Shown here: positions 51,364-63,530 of the stretch, one piece after another
Layout: every line of letters begins with the position of its first letter
How positions within the stretch are numbered: the first letter of the stretch is position 1
Assembly (NCBI GenBank): GCA_921293015.1
Contig: OV121093.1
Location: forward strand, 23,136,622 to 23,200,621
DNA length: 64,000 nucleotides
Direction: 5' to 3'
Origin: Phorcus lineatus
Taxonomy: Eukaryota; Mollusca; Gastropoda; Trochida; Trochidae
Translations under genes and position numbers: made by a program
The notes under the pieces: model-generated
Seen by the model: only the letters and a program-made list of their open reading frames with translations
Databases searched by the model: none
What the model was told of the DNA's origin: nothing

Positions 51364-52880
51364 AATGACATCTGCGGACTAAAGAATGATCATAGTGATT
51401 CCTGGGAAGCTCTTATAGATAAATATGTTGTCAATTCTTATCTATACTAGTTCCACTATCGCGTTTTATAAAAAAAAATCAATTGTTCACTTACAGTGCC
51501 AAGTCATCTGGATGAGTTTTTTAACCAACTTAATGCCATTTGTTGACAAGAGCATATGAAACATTGGCGACTTGACTTATGGTGTTCTAAATGTCTAATG
51601 TATAAGTCAGTATCCAAATTCCAAATTCTTACAAACACTTTTCTAGGTTTTCCACATATGTGCCAAAAAACAACCCGTTCTATCATAAAATATCCTTTAA
51701 ATAAATTACATCATCCTCTGATGAATAATTTGAATAGGGTATGCATTGTTGTGTTATCCTCAAATCAAAAGAAATCCTAGAGGTTTTCTGAAGTTAAAAA
51801 TCTTTGGAAGATAATGTTGTTGCCTGACATAATGGTCCTTCGTATATTATTGCACTTCAAATACAGCTATTTATGGTCTTATCTTGGCATAAACATTTCA
51901 AGAGAACGTTATTGTATATACGTTGGGAATTATTGACTATATATAGGATTATTTCAACATAGGTTGGTACTATCCCACTCGGGATGATAAGCTCTGCCCA
52001 GCTGCCAAACTCTCATTACCTGACAGAAGCAGTAAATGTTCTTCTTCTCCTTCATTGTAGCGGTCATTAGTCTGACCTTTACTTCATTAAGCATGACCGG
52101 ATCTTTATTTAAGTGATGCTTTATGTTTGATGTTACCTAAAGCTATGTCGTTAAAATCAAATGAATAATCTATCTGTACGTATCGAGTTGATTAGAACAT
52201 ACGGATAGTGAAGATGTAAAGATAAATGTTTCTTGTATGTCAACATTGTTACATTGTGAAGGCTTATTACTGTGTGCGAGATGAAAAGATGATTACGTTA
52301 TGAGCAATCTTATGATAAGCGTAAACAATTAGATTTTAACAGATGGTGAAATATTTTGATTGACTGCAATTTGAACTATAAGCTGACTCATACGATACAC
52401 CTTTTCCTCTCATCTGAAGAAAAAATGCCGGATCAAGCAAATGTAACCGTGTAACTGAAGACGATTAAGGTTTTACAGCTGATGTGATCAATCTACATAA
52501 TGGAAGTTGTTTATTATCAATGTTCGTCGACAATTTTATCATTGATAAGTGAGGTAACGATTATATTATGAAATGAAAAGATATATCAGTTTACACATTC
52601 AATCACGATCAAATTTTTAAGATTAGATACATCGCACAATCATAATTTTCTTTTACAAAGATATTTCAATCTTGATTTAAACATTGACATGAAAATATCA
52701 AATCACACCCAGAATCACCTTTCGATTTTAGCCATTGTAAATTCATTGGGCAGAATTATAAAAGTGTTTCACGTGTCTACCGATGATTGATTTATTGATA
52801 TCAAAATATAAGATTTCAAGATTCTAAATCATTTTCTTATTTCTGACGTTAACTCACAATCACCTCAAAGATTTTGATAC
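51364..52880 (+). repeat. Diverged direct duplication, right copy
   Basis: Sister of 41392-43690 in the same orientation and block order. It is shorter, mainly between 51640 and 52050, where the left copy has several hundred extra bases. There are no conserved open frames. Confidence 0.6.
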
Positions 52881-53509
52881 ATTACCCAACTATTGAAAAT
52901 CAAGTTACCTCCTTTGAACCACCAGACTACATCAACATGGTCATAGTCCAGTGTGATCAAAATTACCACTTCCATGCACAAGACTACCTTTGCTCTCTAG
53001 ATATAAGGTTATGTCCAGCCACTTTTCATGTCATCGATTAACTACTGTATATATCACGATGAAATTGACTTCTGTTTGGCAAATCTTGCCTGTACCTATT
53101 TTATCAGGACGTGTATGCAGTAACTGACAATAAGTACTTAAAACTATGACGTCAAAAAGGAACGTATGACATCATAACGTACTTGGCAACCTTAAATTGT
53201 GATGTAGCAATATTATGTTTTGCCACTTTTGCGCATATTTATGAAAGGAAATACGATTCTTTCAAAAGTAAAATATTATCATTTATATAATTGTGTTTAT
53301 ATATCGGGAACACCTTAAACATGCCTTAAACATTTATGGTATTATTCCTCTTTAATTTGTTTTCCGTTTTCCCAAAATATTATTCATCACGTCAAGAACA
53401 TATCATTAAATGAATACAATTTTTGTCGTCACAATTCATAAAGCAACGCAATTCTCAAAACTTTGATACTTTCCGATAACATCATAAGTGAATTCAGAAT
53501 TTGTAAAAA
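52881..53509. other. Intergenic or intronic, nothing recognised
   Basis: AT-rich; no exon, RNA gene or repeat seen. Confidence 0.5.
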
Positions 53510-53635
53510 ATAAATCCAGAATGTAAGAAATGAAGAAATGAATTTATTTGATGCAATTTAGACGTTTGATAATGCTTTCTGACGAAACCATTGTATTATC
53601 GATGTACATAATGGATTTAATACTGATGTATCATT
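53510..53635 (+). repeat. Direct repeat pair, copy 1 (pairs with 56638-56755)
   Basis: Shared blocks are AAGAAAT, GAATTTATTTG(A/G)TGC, AGACGTTTGATAAT, GACGAA and TACATAA(T/A)GGATTTA. Identity by eye is about 75%. The two copies flank the 57-bp satellite and the ACGTC cluster. Confidence 0.7.
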
Positions 53636-54710
53636 CTTGGCAATGAAATCAAGATAATTCATATTCACATTTTTTTTCAATTTTTTCAAAATTATGTTTT
53701 GACAGACATTGTATTTCGATATAAGAAACCCTAAAAGTTATCGTTTGTGTTTATGACAAATAACTAATTCTAACATGATACGGAAACTACCAATATCAAT
53801 TTTGGAGTAATCATTTCGCAAAGAATTACCTCTTAATATTTACGAACGTTTCACATTCATCCGCGCACGTTTACAAACTCCATTCGCTGAACGTACTGTT
53901 TTCATCGCCTTACAGACAACAGAAAAATGGATTTTGAATCAATTCTATACAGATTTTGAGAATACTGTTTTTTTTCATGAGATTTAGAAGATAAATACAT
54001 TCTGTGGTTTATTTTTGGTCGACGTTATTAATTTTTTATCACTAACTTTAATTTCAAACGGAGCTCGCTTCGTACCGTAACGCGTAACAGCGATTTGTCA
54101 AGTGAACAGAGGGGACGCACATTATTCTTCAACTTTACAAACTGCTTCCCTTCCCCCCTTTCTCTCCGTAGTTTTGCAAGCAATGGAACCGGTTCGTACA
54201 TGTACTGGTCGCAAGGCAAATCAGCCCCTGATTATTTTCCTAATTTGTCATGTTAGCATGGAGATAAATCCATTCTGTTTTTTTTTTATTTATGGGTTGT
54301 ATGTAGTGCATTTTTAACACTAAATTTAATTTAAAACCGAGCTTGTCAGGTTTGAAATGTTGATTTAGGAGTTAAGAGTGCACTACACACAAGCCCAAAA
54401 TAACAAAACCCAAAATGGATTCATCTTCTAGAAATGTGTCATAACAGATGTTTGATAAGATAAAGCAATTGTCTATTCGTTTTGACATTTTTGTTCGTGT
54501 CAGTATTGCAATGGACATTTTTGACATTATCATTAGCTACTTATTCAAATTTTATCAACGATTTCGGCCAAAGAATTCTTTCCGCATGTGTTATATGAAA
54601 ATATTATTACCTGCACATATTCCTTAAAATAATGCCAAAGGACTACAACAAACGTTGGAACATGCACATTTATACAAATTCCAAACTTTGTAAGAACTTT
54701 TTTTGTTAAA
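53636..54710. other. Intergenic or intronic, nothing recognised
   Basis: Chance-length frames at 54028 and 54102 overlap each other on opposite strands. No domain or repeat was seen. Confidence 0.45.
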
Positions 54711-55541
54711 GCTCCTGAACGTTTTTATGAGTTTATCTGCATTAACCCTCTGTTAATGCCTGTTGAAGCACCTGAACGTCTTCATGAGTAAATCTGCATT
54801 ACCACTCTGTAAATGCCTGTTGAAGCTCCTGAACGTTTTATGAGTTATCTGCATTAACCCTCTGTTAATGCCCGTTGAAGCTCCTGAAAATTTTTATGAG
54901 TTCATCTGCATTTACCCTCTGTTATTGCCTGTTGAAGCTCCTGAACGTTTTTAGGACTTATCTGCATTACCACTCTGTTAATGCTTGTTGAAGCTCCTGA
55001 ACATTTTTATGAGTTTATCTGCATTAACCCTCTGTTAATGTCTGTTGAAGCTCCTGAACGTTTTCATGAGCAATCTGCATTAACCCTCTGTTAATGCCTC
55101 TTAAAGCACCTGAACGTTTTATGAGTTATCTGCATTAACCCTCTGTTAATGCCCGTTGAAGCTCCTGAACATTTTTATGAGTTCATCTGCATTTACACTC
55201 TGTTAATGCCTGTGAAGCTCCTGAACGTTTTAAGGACTTCTCTGCATTACCACTCTGTTAATACATGTTGAAGCTCCTGAACGTTTTTATAAGTTTATCT
55301 GCATTTACCCTCTGTTAATGCCTGTTGAATCTCCTGAACGTTTTTGTGAGGTTATCTGCATTAACCCTCAGTAAATGTCTGTTGAAGCTCCTGAACGTTT
55401 TTATGAGTTATGTGCATTACCACTCTGTTAATGCCTGTTGGAGCTCCTGAACGTTTTTATGAATTTATCTGCACTAACCCTCTGTTAATGGCTTTTGAAG
55501 CTCCTGAACGTTTTCATAGGTTTCTCTGCATTCTGCGGAAC
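54711..55541 (+). repeat. 57-bp tandem satellite, about 14.6 copies
   Basis: Units of 54-57 bp begin GCTCCTGAACGTTTTTATGA and end near CTGTTAATGCCTGTTGAA. Most units carry an inverted repeat GCATTAA-CCCTCTG-TTAATGC, which can form a 7-bp hairpin with a 7-nt loop. Units 2-6 match units 7-11 one to one, for example 3 with 8 (both lack two bases after GTTTT and read GCCCGTTGAA) and 5 with 10 (both AGGACTT and TTACCACTC). This shows a five-unit higher-order period of about 280 bp. The last unit is cut at TCTGCATTCTGC. All three frames are interrupted, so it is not protein-coding. Confidence 0.95.
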
Positions 55542-56280
55542 AAACATTGACACTCATCACTTGGCATCACTCTTTTGCACTTGTTAAGGTATAACTTGTC
55601 CTTCCAGACGGTTCTGTCGATACTGAAAGGTCTAGAACAGAGGTGGAATGTCAATGTCATATGCTTAAGCGTCGACCCCACGCTGTTGCCGCCATCGATG
55701 GGACACTTGGAAAGCGGTTCCTGGGGTTAAAGATGCGGCTGTTAAGTACTGGTTGAACAAACTTCAAATTGTCAGGGGCTTTGAACAAACGATCTTTCAA
55801 GATTTTCTTAGACGGTGAGAAGTTATCCATGTAATGGAAATTAATTTACTAATGAGGGTATTAATTTTTATATGACACTGCAACGATTCAGATCAAAGTG
55901 TCACCAAAATAAAGGTATGTTACAAATGCGCAATAACCGTTTTTGTAAGAACTACTAACTTTATTCAAATCGAAAATTTATGTCGTCAGTTGTTAAAATT
56001 ACTTCTAAAACAAAAACTGTTGGAAATTCCCATATATCTTGATAACTCTAATCATATATAAGGAAAGTGTTACCTCCCTTTTTTGTGAATTTGAAAGAAA
56101 TTAACTTTAATTCATCTAAATCTAATATCAATAACACTTTTTAATGTCAATGATAACTGTCCATTTTTGTGTTTTTCATTTCATTCTTTAAAACAATTCA
56201 TAACTTACCTGATGTTATTAACAATGATAAAATGTTATAAAAGTAATCACTTGTCAGTTCTAAGTTGTTCTCATGACAAT
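55542..56280. other. Intergenic or intronic, nothing recognised
   Basis: A stretch at about 55600-55750 is richer in G and C but shows no supported frame. No RNA gene or repeat was recognised. Confidence 0.45.
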
Positions 56281-56412
56281 AAAACAACGTCAAAAACCAA
56301 CACAATTTCAACGTCAGGAAACTAACGTTGTTCCGACGTCTAAAAATTGGTTGATCGACGTCATGACCTGAAATCAACCAAATTTCGACGTCGAAATGAC
56401 GTCAGATGCCTG
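56281..56412 (+). repeat. ACGTC-rich palindromic cluster
   Basis: ACGTC or AACGTT cores occur at about 56287, 56311, 56324, 56336, 56357, 56387 and 56400, spaced 11-30 bp apart. It includes a perfect 14-bp palindrome TTTCGACGTCGAAA (56383-56396) and a 9-bp inverted repeat TTGGTTGAT / ATCAACCAA (56347-56355 and 56373-56381). It ends with GCCTGCTGGGA. It is probably the terminal part of a DNA transposon. Similar ACGTC-periodic repeats are remembered from other marine genomes, but this was not checked. Confidence 0.5.
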
Positions 56413-56637
56413 CTGGGACTCTCTTTTGCCAGCTAGTTTAGAATTCAAAGAACAAGAAGTCATCATACTGACAATCAGTTTTAGATCTGGTTTCGTTATA
56501 GGACAAAAGCCAATTTTAAGCTTCGTATCGGTAGCAGAGGAGAGAATATTGAAGTGATTATACATAATTGCACCTTTATGTCAATGATTTAAGTCACGTT
56601 CTCATCATATAAAATTTTGAAAAGATTTATTATCTAT

Positions 56638-56755
56638 CCAGATTTAAGAAATAGAGGGAAGAATTTATTTGGTGCCATTCAGACGTTTGATAATACGATA
56701 AGACGAAGACATTTTATCATCAACGTACATAAAGGATTTATATCTGGTAATTTGA
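56638..56755 (+). repeat. Direct repeat pair, copy 2 (pairs with 53510-53635)
   Basis: Same block order as copy 1, ending at TACATAAAGGATTTATA. Similarity is lost beyond both ends. Confidence 0.7.
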
Positions 56756-59700
56756 TCTGAAGTTTCTCGTCTATACTCGTTAAAAGTATCTCAGTAAATA
56801 TCTTTATTCTACCTGCTAAAAAGACAATACCTTGTCTTTCTCAATCTTAATCTAATCGTTTCATATTGACAAGGTTCTTTCTGAAAAAGTTTATTTCAAA
56901 ATCTTTTCAGTCCAATATATTTTTGGAATGGGTATGGCTGAAATGTTATATCAAGTTATGGATTTAATTGGGTTTGTTTTCGATATTGTTCTCTGTTATT
57001 AATGATTACATATCTGTTGTAATTCAACGTGGCAACCAATCTATCAAGAAAGTAATCACCCCGAAACACTATATTAAATAACCACGTTACCAAGACATTT
57101 TGAGTTAGCTTTTTCTGTGCAGAATCACCAGGTTTTTAATCATTATCGGTGGCATCAGTGAATACACAAAATATTATTCATTGATTTAAACTTTCCTTAA
57201 AATTTTTATATAACCTTATTATTGACAAAATATACATGTAGAATATCCAATCATACACAAGGAGAATATCGGGATGTGATAGGATAGTCAGTTCGGGGTT
57301 TTGTTTGTAGAAATACAATTCAAGGGGACATTCCAATTTATACATGAATGTTCATAGCACATGACTGTACAGCGCTTTTGTTCGTGCCATACTTTCAAAA
57401 CAAATTTGCGGACTGGAAGCTGATAGATCAGCCTTTTTTAGCATCACATTTTGAAGAAAACTGCAATCATCCTATTCATAGTAACCAAAATCTGTTGCAA
57501 AAATGCAAGATTAATATGAGATATGCGCATGCAAGTATAGATTTAAGTGTAAAATGGGTGTAGAACAAGATATATTTTAAATGCTTTTTTGTCACTAATT
57601 TCTACAAGTTTGCTAAACGTAAGAATTTTAAAAAACTGGGTCATTGAGTTTTCTTTGTGTCGATCGGATCAGATGCGCTTTCATCTGTTAAAGACCAATG
57701 TAACTTTATTGGTTAAATGCTCTTTTCAAATGCCAGGTCAAAACGTTGATCAAAAGTACTCACCGTAATGAGAAACCGTTTTTTTTTAAATGCCGCACGA
57801 TTACAAAAGGCCTGTAACTTTGTCATGGAGCTGGCCTTCTTGCGGTGAGTCTTTCTAATCGTTCGGCTTAGACTAATAACATTGGCAGACTGACGAATGG
57901 TAGTGTTGCTCACAATAGACCTTTGAAGGAAGGAGATGTGACATCCTGTCATCACGACAAACTCCAATATCAACTTCAGTTACGTTTCAGCTGGTCACTA
58001 ATAACATAGGGTGGTAATTACGTTTAGTTGCGCTGGTGGTCGCCATTAAGCTAGTCTTTATATATACCAATTGGATAATAGAGAATATGTGAAGTTCTAT
58101 CCCCAGTTATAGTTAACTCTAATGAAAATAAATGACCCTGTTAAGCCAGACATTGAAGCTATTTCATATGTTTCTAAGTGACAAAGTATGTTGTATCGCA
58201 AATATGTCAAATGACGTCAACAGAACTGCGGAACAATGTAAGAGGTTCGGCAAGCATAAAGTGACCAAAGAATGGTTAGAGGGTGTTTCTTTTTATAAAC
58301 CCATGCGATGTACTGTGATTAGCAAGTTCCAATCGGTGAGAAGTAAATTAAGAGGGACATCCAGAGCAAACATTTTGTACCAAACGTTGGCGGTAAATAA
58401 GCCAAACAACGAGTCATAATGAGACATAATTGCTGTAGAACATGTATTAGGGCCATACTCCATGGGTAAAGTAATTGACAAATTTGCATTTGCAAATGGT
58501 TTAAAGTTTTATAGATACGAATTGTTTATATATGTTGTAAATCTTAAATTTAGAGGTTTTGTAAAAAAAAACGTTATTTCATTTATATTCTTAAACACTT
58601 TGGATTTCCCTCCTGTTATTAATGCTTTCTCTTCATTGCGATTAACATATATTACCATCCGGACTATCGATTTGGATAAAAGTTGAAATCACTTTCATTA
58701 ACCATTACAGAGACTTGATAACTCACGGTTATTGACGTGTTAGATGATCGACAACAAATAGTCTTATTAGATCATACTTTCAAATATATCAAATAAGTAC
58801 AGTCAACAGAAGATGTGATTTTTTTATATCCAAAATGTACCTTTGATATATATTTAGGGATGTTTAATCCTCATTTCAACAGCTAAGCAATGTTATCAAA
58901 TATACAGTGCCTTTAATATAACATAGAATCGTATGAGTAATAACGATTCACAATGAAATATGAAATATCAGTTACACGTAATAAGAACACAGATACAAAA
59001 AGTCAATTATTCAGTCTCACTAAAAACACTGTGGTGTTTTGATAATCTTAATCCCGGCAACTTATAACTATCTATTTCCCACAGAATTCGCTCGACTACT
59101 TTCTCATGGTATGATACAGCTGGTGAAGTCAATAAATCGACCCCGAAATACTTGACGACCAGAACTTCTACCTCCGTAAAGCATACTGACTTCCTTCTTT
59201 GGAAATGAGTTCATACCCTGCCGTTTATCATGTCAGAACTTCAGCATTGGTATTAACTGATCAATAATCAATTTCAGCTGCGACTGTTGTTGATTAGAGG
59301 GCGGACCATCCTCCACATATATCTTATTCTACTTCCTCTTGACCTCAGGATCTGATTCCTGTGTTCCAAAAGGTTGTTTCAATAATATTTTTACTTTTTA
59401 GATACAGTGATAAAATTGGCGACTTGATTGAGGATTGTCTTCATGAAATTAAAATTTTCATCCCATTTAATATCGATTCTCATCTTTGGCAAACTTACTT
59501 TGTGACGTCATTTGAAATATATATAGCTGGAGTTTCTATTTATTTCATGTGCAAAAAAATGAAGTAAAGCACAGATTTGTCATGAGATGAGTAAATTTCT
59601 CCAATTTCCCTTGACACATTTTTTATTCATTGTTCTACTGGTCTTCCTCATATTGTCGAAAATAAACCATCTTATCACACATACGGTTATTTACCAAGGA

Positions 59701-60380
59701 AAGGTTGGTTCTACAGTGAGCCCTATATGCCTTGCTTGGTCGGTTATTGACTTTCCTTAACTAACCTGCCATGACCGTAAGGGAGACCAGCAGCTGTTGT
59801 GTGATGGACCAAAACGTGTTTCCTGATGAAACAGTGGTACATCATGGTAGTTTGGAAGAAGGATTAAGTTAGCAGTTAGCATTGATTGACATGGGTCATA
59901 TGTAAGGTAAAGTTGGACCACGTACAACGTATTGTATAATATAAGACGTTATTGTTATTTAGACAAATAATTTCATCTTTTCAAATATCACTTGTCACAT
60001 TAGTGATCAAATTAAGTTACTGTAATGAACAGAAACTGACACATGGTCCTAAAGCGTCTGTTCCGGAAGATGTTTGATACTGTCATCTCAATAAGCTCCA
60101 ATATGACGTTACATGACATGTAAACTGAGGAGCAGGTAGTGGAGATAGGAATTATTAAGCATATGTCAAATTTGTGAACTTTGATTAGTTTTGCTCTAGT
60201 CAATCAGGAATGAGGCTAGTTAGCAATCGGCACAGTTTTGTAGTTTAGCGTCCCTGTGATTGTTTGTTTCATTAAATATACACGGCAACCTGACACAGAC
60301 CCTATGGTGCCGTACTCAAGTTAGAGTAAAAGTAATTACTTCAATGGAATAAGCAACAATATATAGGCTCATTTTATATG

Positions 60381-60381
<1 letters not shown>
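56756..60381. other. Intergenic or intronic, nothing firm
   Basis: Minus frames at 57713-57973 and at about 59330-59385 (QPFGTQESDPEVKRK then stop) look protein-like but have no recognised family. No RNA gene or repeat was seen. Confidence 0.4.

Positions 60382-60439
<58 letters not shown>
60382..60439 (+). repeat. (TA)n microsatellite, about 58 bp
   Basis: Uninterrupted alternating AT/TA, able to extrude a cruciform. Confidence 0.98.
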
Positions 60440-60440
<1 letters not shown>

Positions 60441-62580
60441 CCTTAAAAACCTTTGCTAACGTTCAAAATTGGAATTGTCATCTTTAGCATATGGAATAGG
60501 GGGAAAAAGTTGAGAAAAGGTTGACTGTTATATTTTCGTCAGTACTTTTTGTTTTCATTATTTTAATCCCTTCAACTGGATTCAATGATTTAAATACATT
60601 GTGTATAAATTTTTGGTTTTGACAAAGTTGTATAATAAAACATTCAGTGTTTTGGTTTTCCCCCAAAAACATAAGATTTTCTTCTTTTCGTCATGATTTT
60701 CAGGGAAGACAGTGTATAGTAAATCTTTAAGTCGTTTCACAATTAAAGTAGTTGTTTTAATAGAGGCAGTGTCTATCTTTAACTCTTTGAATTTTTTAGT
60801 TTGTTGAATTAGATACAGTGTCTTGTTGATATCTTTTAATATTTTTATTTCGTTTAAATATAAGGACACCTTTTTGATAGATAAAGTAAGTGTATGGAAC
60901 ATATACTTCATAAACATAGTTACATATTATCTTAGTTACTCATCTAAATTAACTTATGTTTAACTAATATGAAAGTGAAACAGACAATTCCTAGCAAAAT
61001 GGTACTACTGATTTGAGAGTTGAGAGTCGATCTGATACTCCATGATACTAACTCAATGCTTTATGGAAGGCTATGCACTTAATATAATGTCATTTGTGAC
61101 AGGAGAAATAAATAAAATGAAAACAATTATTCCAATAATGGACTTGTATTCTGTTTAGATAAAATTGAATGACATTTAAATCGATTAATGCATGGTGGAC
61201 AATAAGAAACGAGAAATTCAAATAATTGTATGCCGATTCAACAATCCCTAATATGACTCCGACATGGTAACGTGGCCTAAAAACAATGTAAGACGCAACA
61301 CTACATGTATGTCTAAAATATTGTGTTATAAATGCATACATTGTGTTAATGCTAGGGTTTTGGGAAATTAGTTTGTGAGTGTATTTGTCTTGATTTCATT
61401 ACTTTCGACTAATGCTATGATACTGATATGCAGGCACTTGTATCGTAAATACAGTATGAGACTGACATATAATTATATATCTACATATACCTTCTGACGG
61501 GGAGTTGTTTTCCACCTAATTAAGCTATTTACTTTATGTGTTTTTACGAAATAAATGTCCCAAATAAACAAGACCTTTGCTTGACTTTGGTGAAATTACT
61601 GCGATGAAACGAATGATTCATACCCTTATCTACATCATCAGTCATGACTCCTACTGGCCATTACTGAGCCACAGGGTGCTTATTAGAAGGTGATAGTCTA
61701 AGATCAGCCACAACGTCTAGTAATCTCGGGGACACGTGGCGAGTCATTATCTGCCTGGTCACGGTGGTCATTCATTTTGTCAAAGATTCGTGACAAATCA
61801 CGTTTTCAAGTATCCAACAACTGTGCCACACAGGAAGAAGAATGACATATATGTAAGTTATACATTCAAATGCATATTCATGTTAATGAATTACCAATAC
61901 GAGAGTTGTCCAAGAAAGAATAATCAGGATAAAGGATACAAACACTCTTACAAGTCCGTATATTGACGTTTTTGTTTTATGAGATAATTATGAATGGAGT
62001 AAATTAGAAACTGTCTGCAAAGAGCTATATGCACACGTGTGACATCTATCGTAGATTTCGTTTATAATCTTCTGAACATTACAAAACTATTTGCTTGCAT
62101 TTGACATCAATTTGAGAAACAAAAATCAATATTTTAACGTGTGTCGTACATTCAACAACTTATATTGCAACGTTTAGCATTTGATCATTAGCGTTTATTC
62201 ATTTATAACAAGTTTGTGACAAAACATTAATAAGTAACCATTCAATTCTAATGACGAGCATCCTGAGAACATTCACAGTTCAGCATGGCATTTAAACATC
62301 GTACACGATTTGGTATTTACTGTACGCAAAGTTTTCGCAATGCAGTTTGAGAAGTGAGTCTTTGTTCTAGTGCACTTTCTTCATTACGTCATCTGAGCAG
62401 ATGCTTGTTTCTGTGTATTATGAACGCTACTAAAACATTCATAGAATCAACATACAAAGGTTATCGTAATAGCGTTTACTAGGAGAAAACTAGTATAAGA
62501 AGACAAACACTGTTGGCTGCATAGAGTTGAATGTTTGTAATGTAATGTTTTTGGATTTATCTAAAGGGTTGGACCCTAAG
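60440..62580. other. Intergenic or intronic, nothing recognised
   Basis: A 111-codon minus frame (60582-60917) is rich in Lys, Leu and Ile, as expected from AT-rich DNA, and shows no domain. No repeat or RNA gene was seen. Confidence 0.45.
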
Positions 62581-62617
62581 CGGCCCCCCTACCCCCCCCA
62601 CCCCCCCCCCCCCCCCC
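62581..62617 (+). repeat. Poly-C tract, interrupted
   Basis: Runs of 6, 8 and 17 C separated by single T-A or A. On the minus strand this is a G-run with quadruplex potential. Length is likely to be error-prone. Confidence 0.95.
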
Positions 62618-63455
62618 TTGGATAACACAAAGATCAGTCCTGGGTCCCTTTTTGTCTATTGTATATATAAAGTATAATGCAGATGAAATGTACTGCACGC
62701 TTGTTAGATGTCCATGTGTATTCATCTATCAATCACAGACGTATGCATGAGACGATAAACAACGAGGGAAGAAAAAAATCGTAGACTATCTTTATCTTAT
62801 GATATGTACAATGATAATGCACCACACAGTACCTTCTTGACGTGATGCCCCAGACTATTCTAACTAAGAAAAAATATACACTTACAAACGTGCGTGGTCT
62901 TTCTATGTCCCACTCCCGCTCAACCCTTCATCACAAATAATTTGTCCCATCATGATCACAACTTAGGAAACACCTCCCACTGCACAAACATGTACAAGAA
63001 GCTGATTCCATCAAACGTTTTAATCTTAAGTATCCCCAATTAAGGAAAACTCAACATATTACTTACTCAGTTAAGATATTAGAAAATATATCTATGATTT
63101 GATTTATTTGCATAATGTACTTGTGAAAGTTCTTTGCATTATTTCATGGAAGGTATTATGTTTTCCAATAATAGAATAAAATGTTTAGTTATGTAAGTAC
63201 AATATGCATTTATAAATTCCTGGTAAATTTTGACATATCATTGAATGTCATGTTCATGTTTTATATATATTTGCAGTTGTAGCGGCCTTCACATAAGTTC
63301 TGTTGAGCTTGATGGCCAATCCACTTAATGTAATTTTCATGACATAAATATGTTTCAACTACAAATGGCAGAGCAGATCTTTCTTACAATGATGATATCC
63401 AGATTTTTTAGAAGTAGACATAGACATAGAAATACGTCACTCTCTGTATTGTACA
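62618..63455. other. Intergenic or intronic, nothing recognised
   Basis: AT-rich. GTTGTAGCGGCC near 63280 faintly resembles the ATTGTAGCGGTC block of the 41/51-kb repeat but is too short to call. Confidence 0.4.
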
Positions 63456-63530
63456 TATGAGAGGGTTTCATATACATATATATGTTATATATATGTTATA
63501 TATAAGTATTGTATATATGAGAGGGTTTGA
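63456..63530 (+). repeat. Small direct repeat flanking a TATA-rich stretch
   Basis: ATGAGAGGGTTT occurs at about 63458 and again near 63515, each preceded by TTGTA(C/T)ATATGAG-like sequence. Between them lies a TATATATGT-repeated stretch. Confidence 0.7.

Noticed and set aside
54711-55541. CRISPR-like array
   Set aside because: Units are contiguous 54-57-bp tandem repeats without unique spacers, in an animal-type genomic context.
59330-59385. Minus frame QPFGTQESDPEVKRK
   Set aside because: Too short, with no acceptor site and no recognised family.
60582-60917. 111-codon minus-strand frame rich in Lys, Leu and Ile
   Set aside because: Composition matches AT-rich non-coding DNA. No domain, no splice support and no repeat partner.
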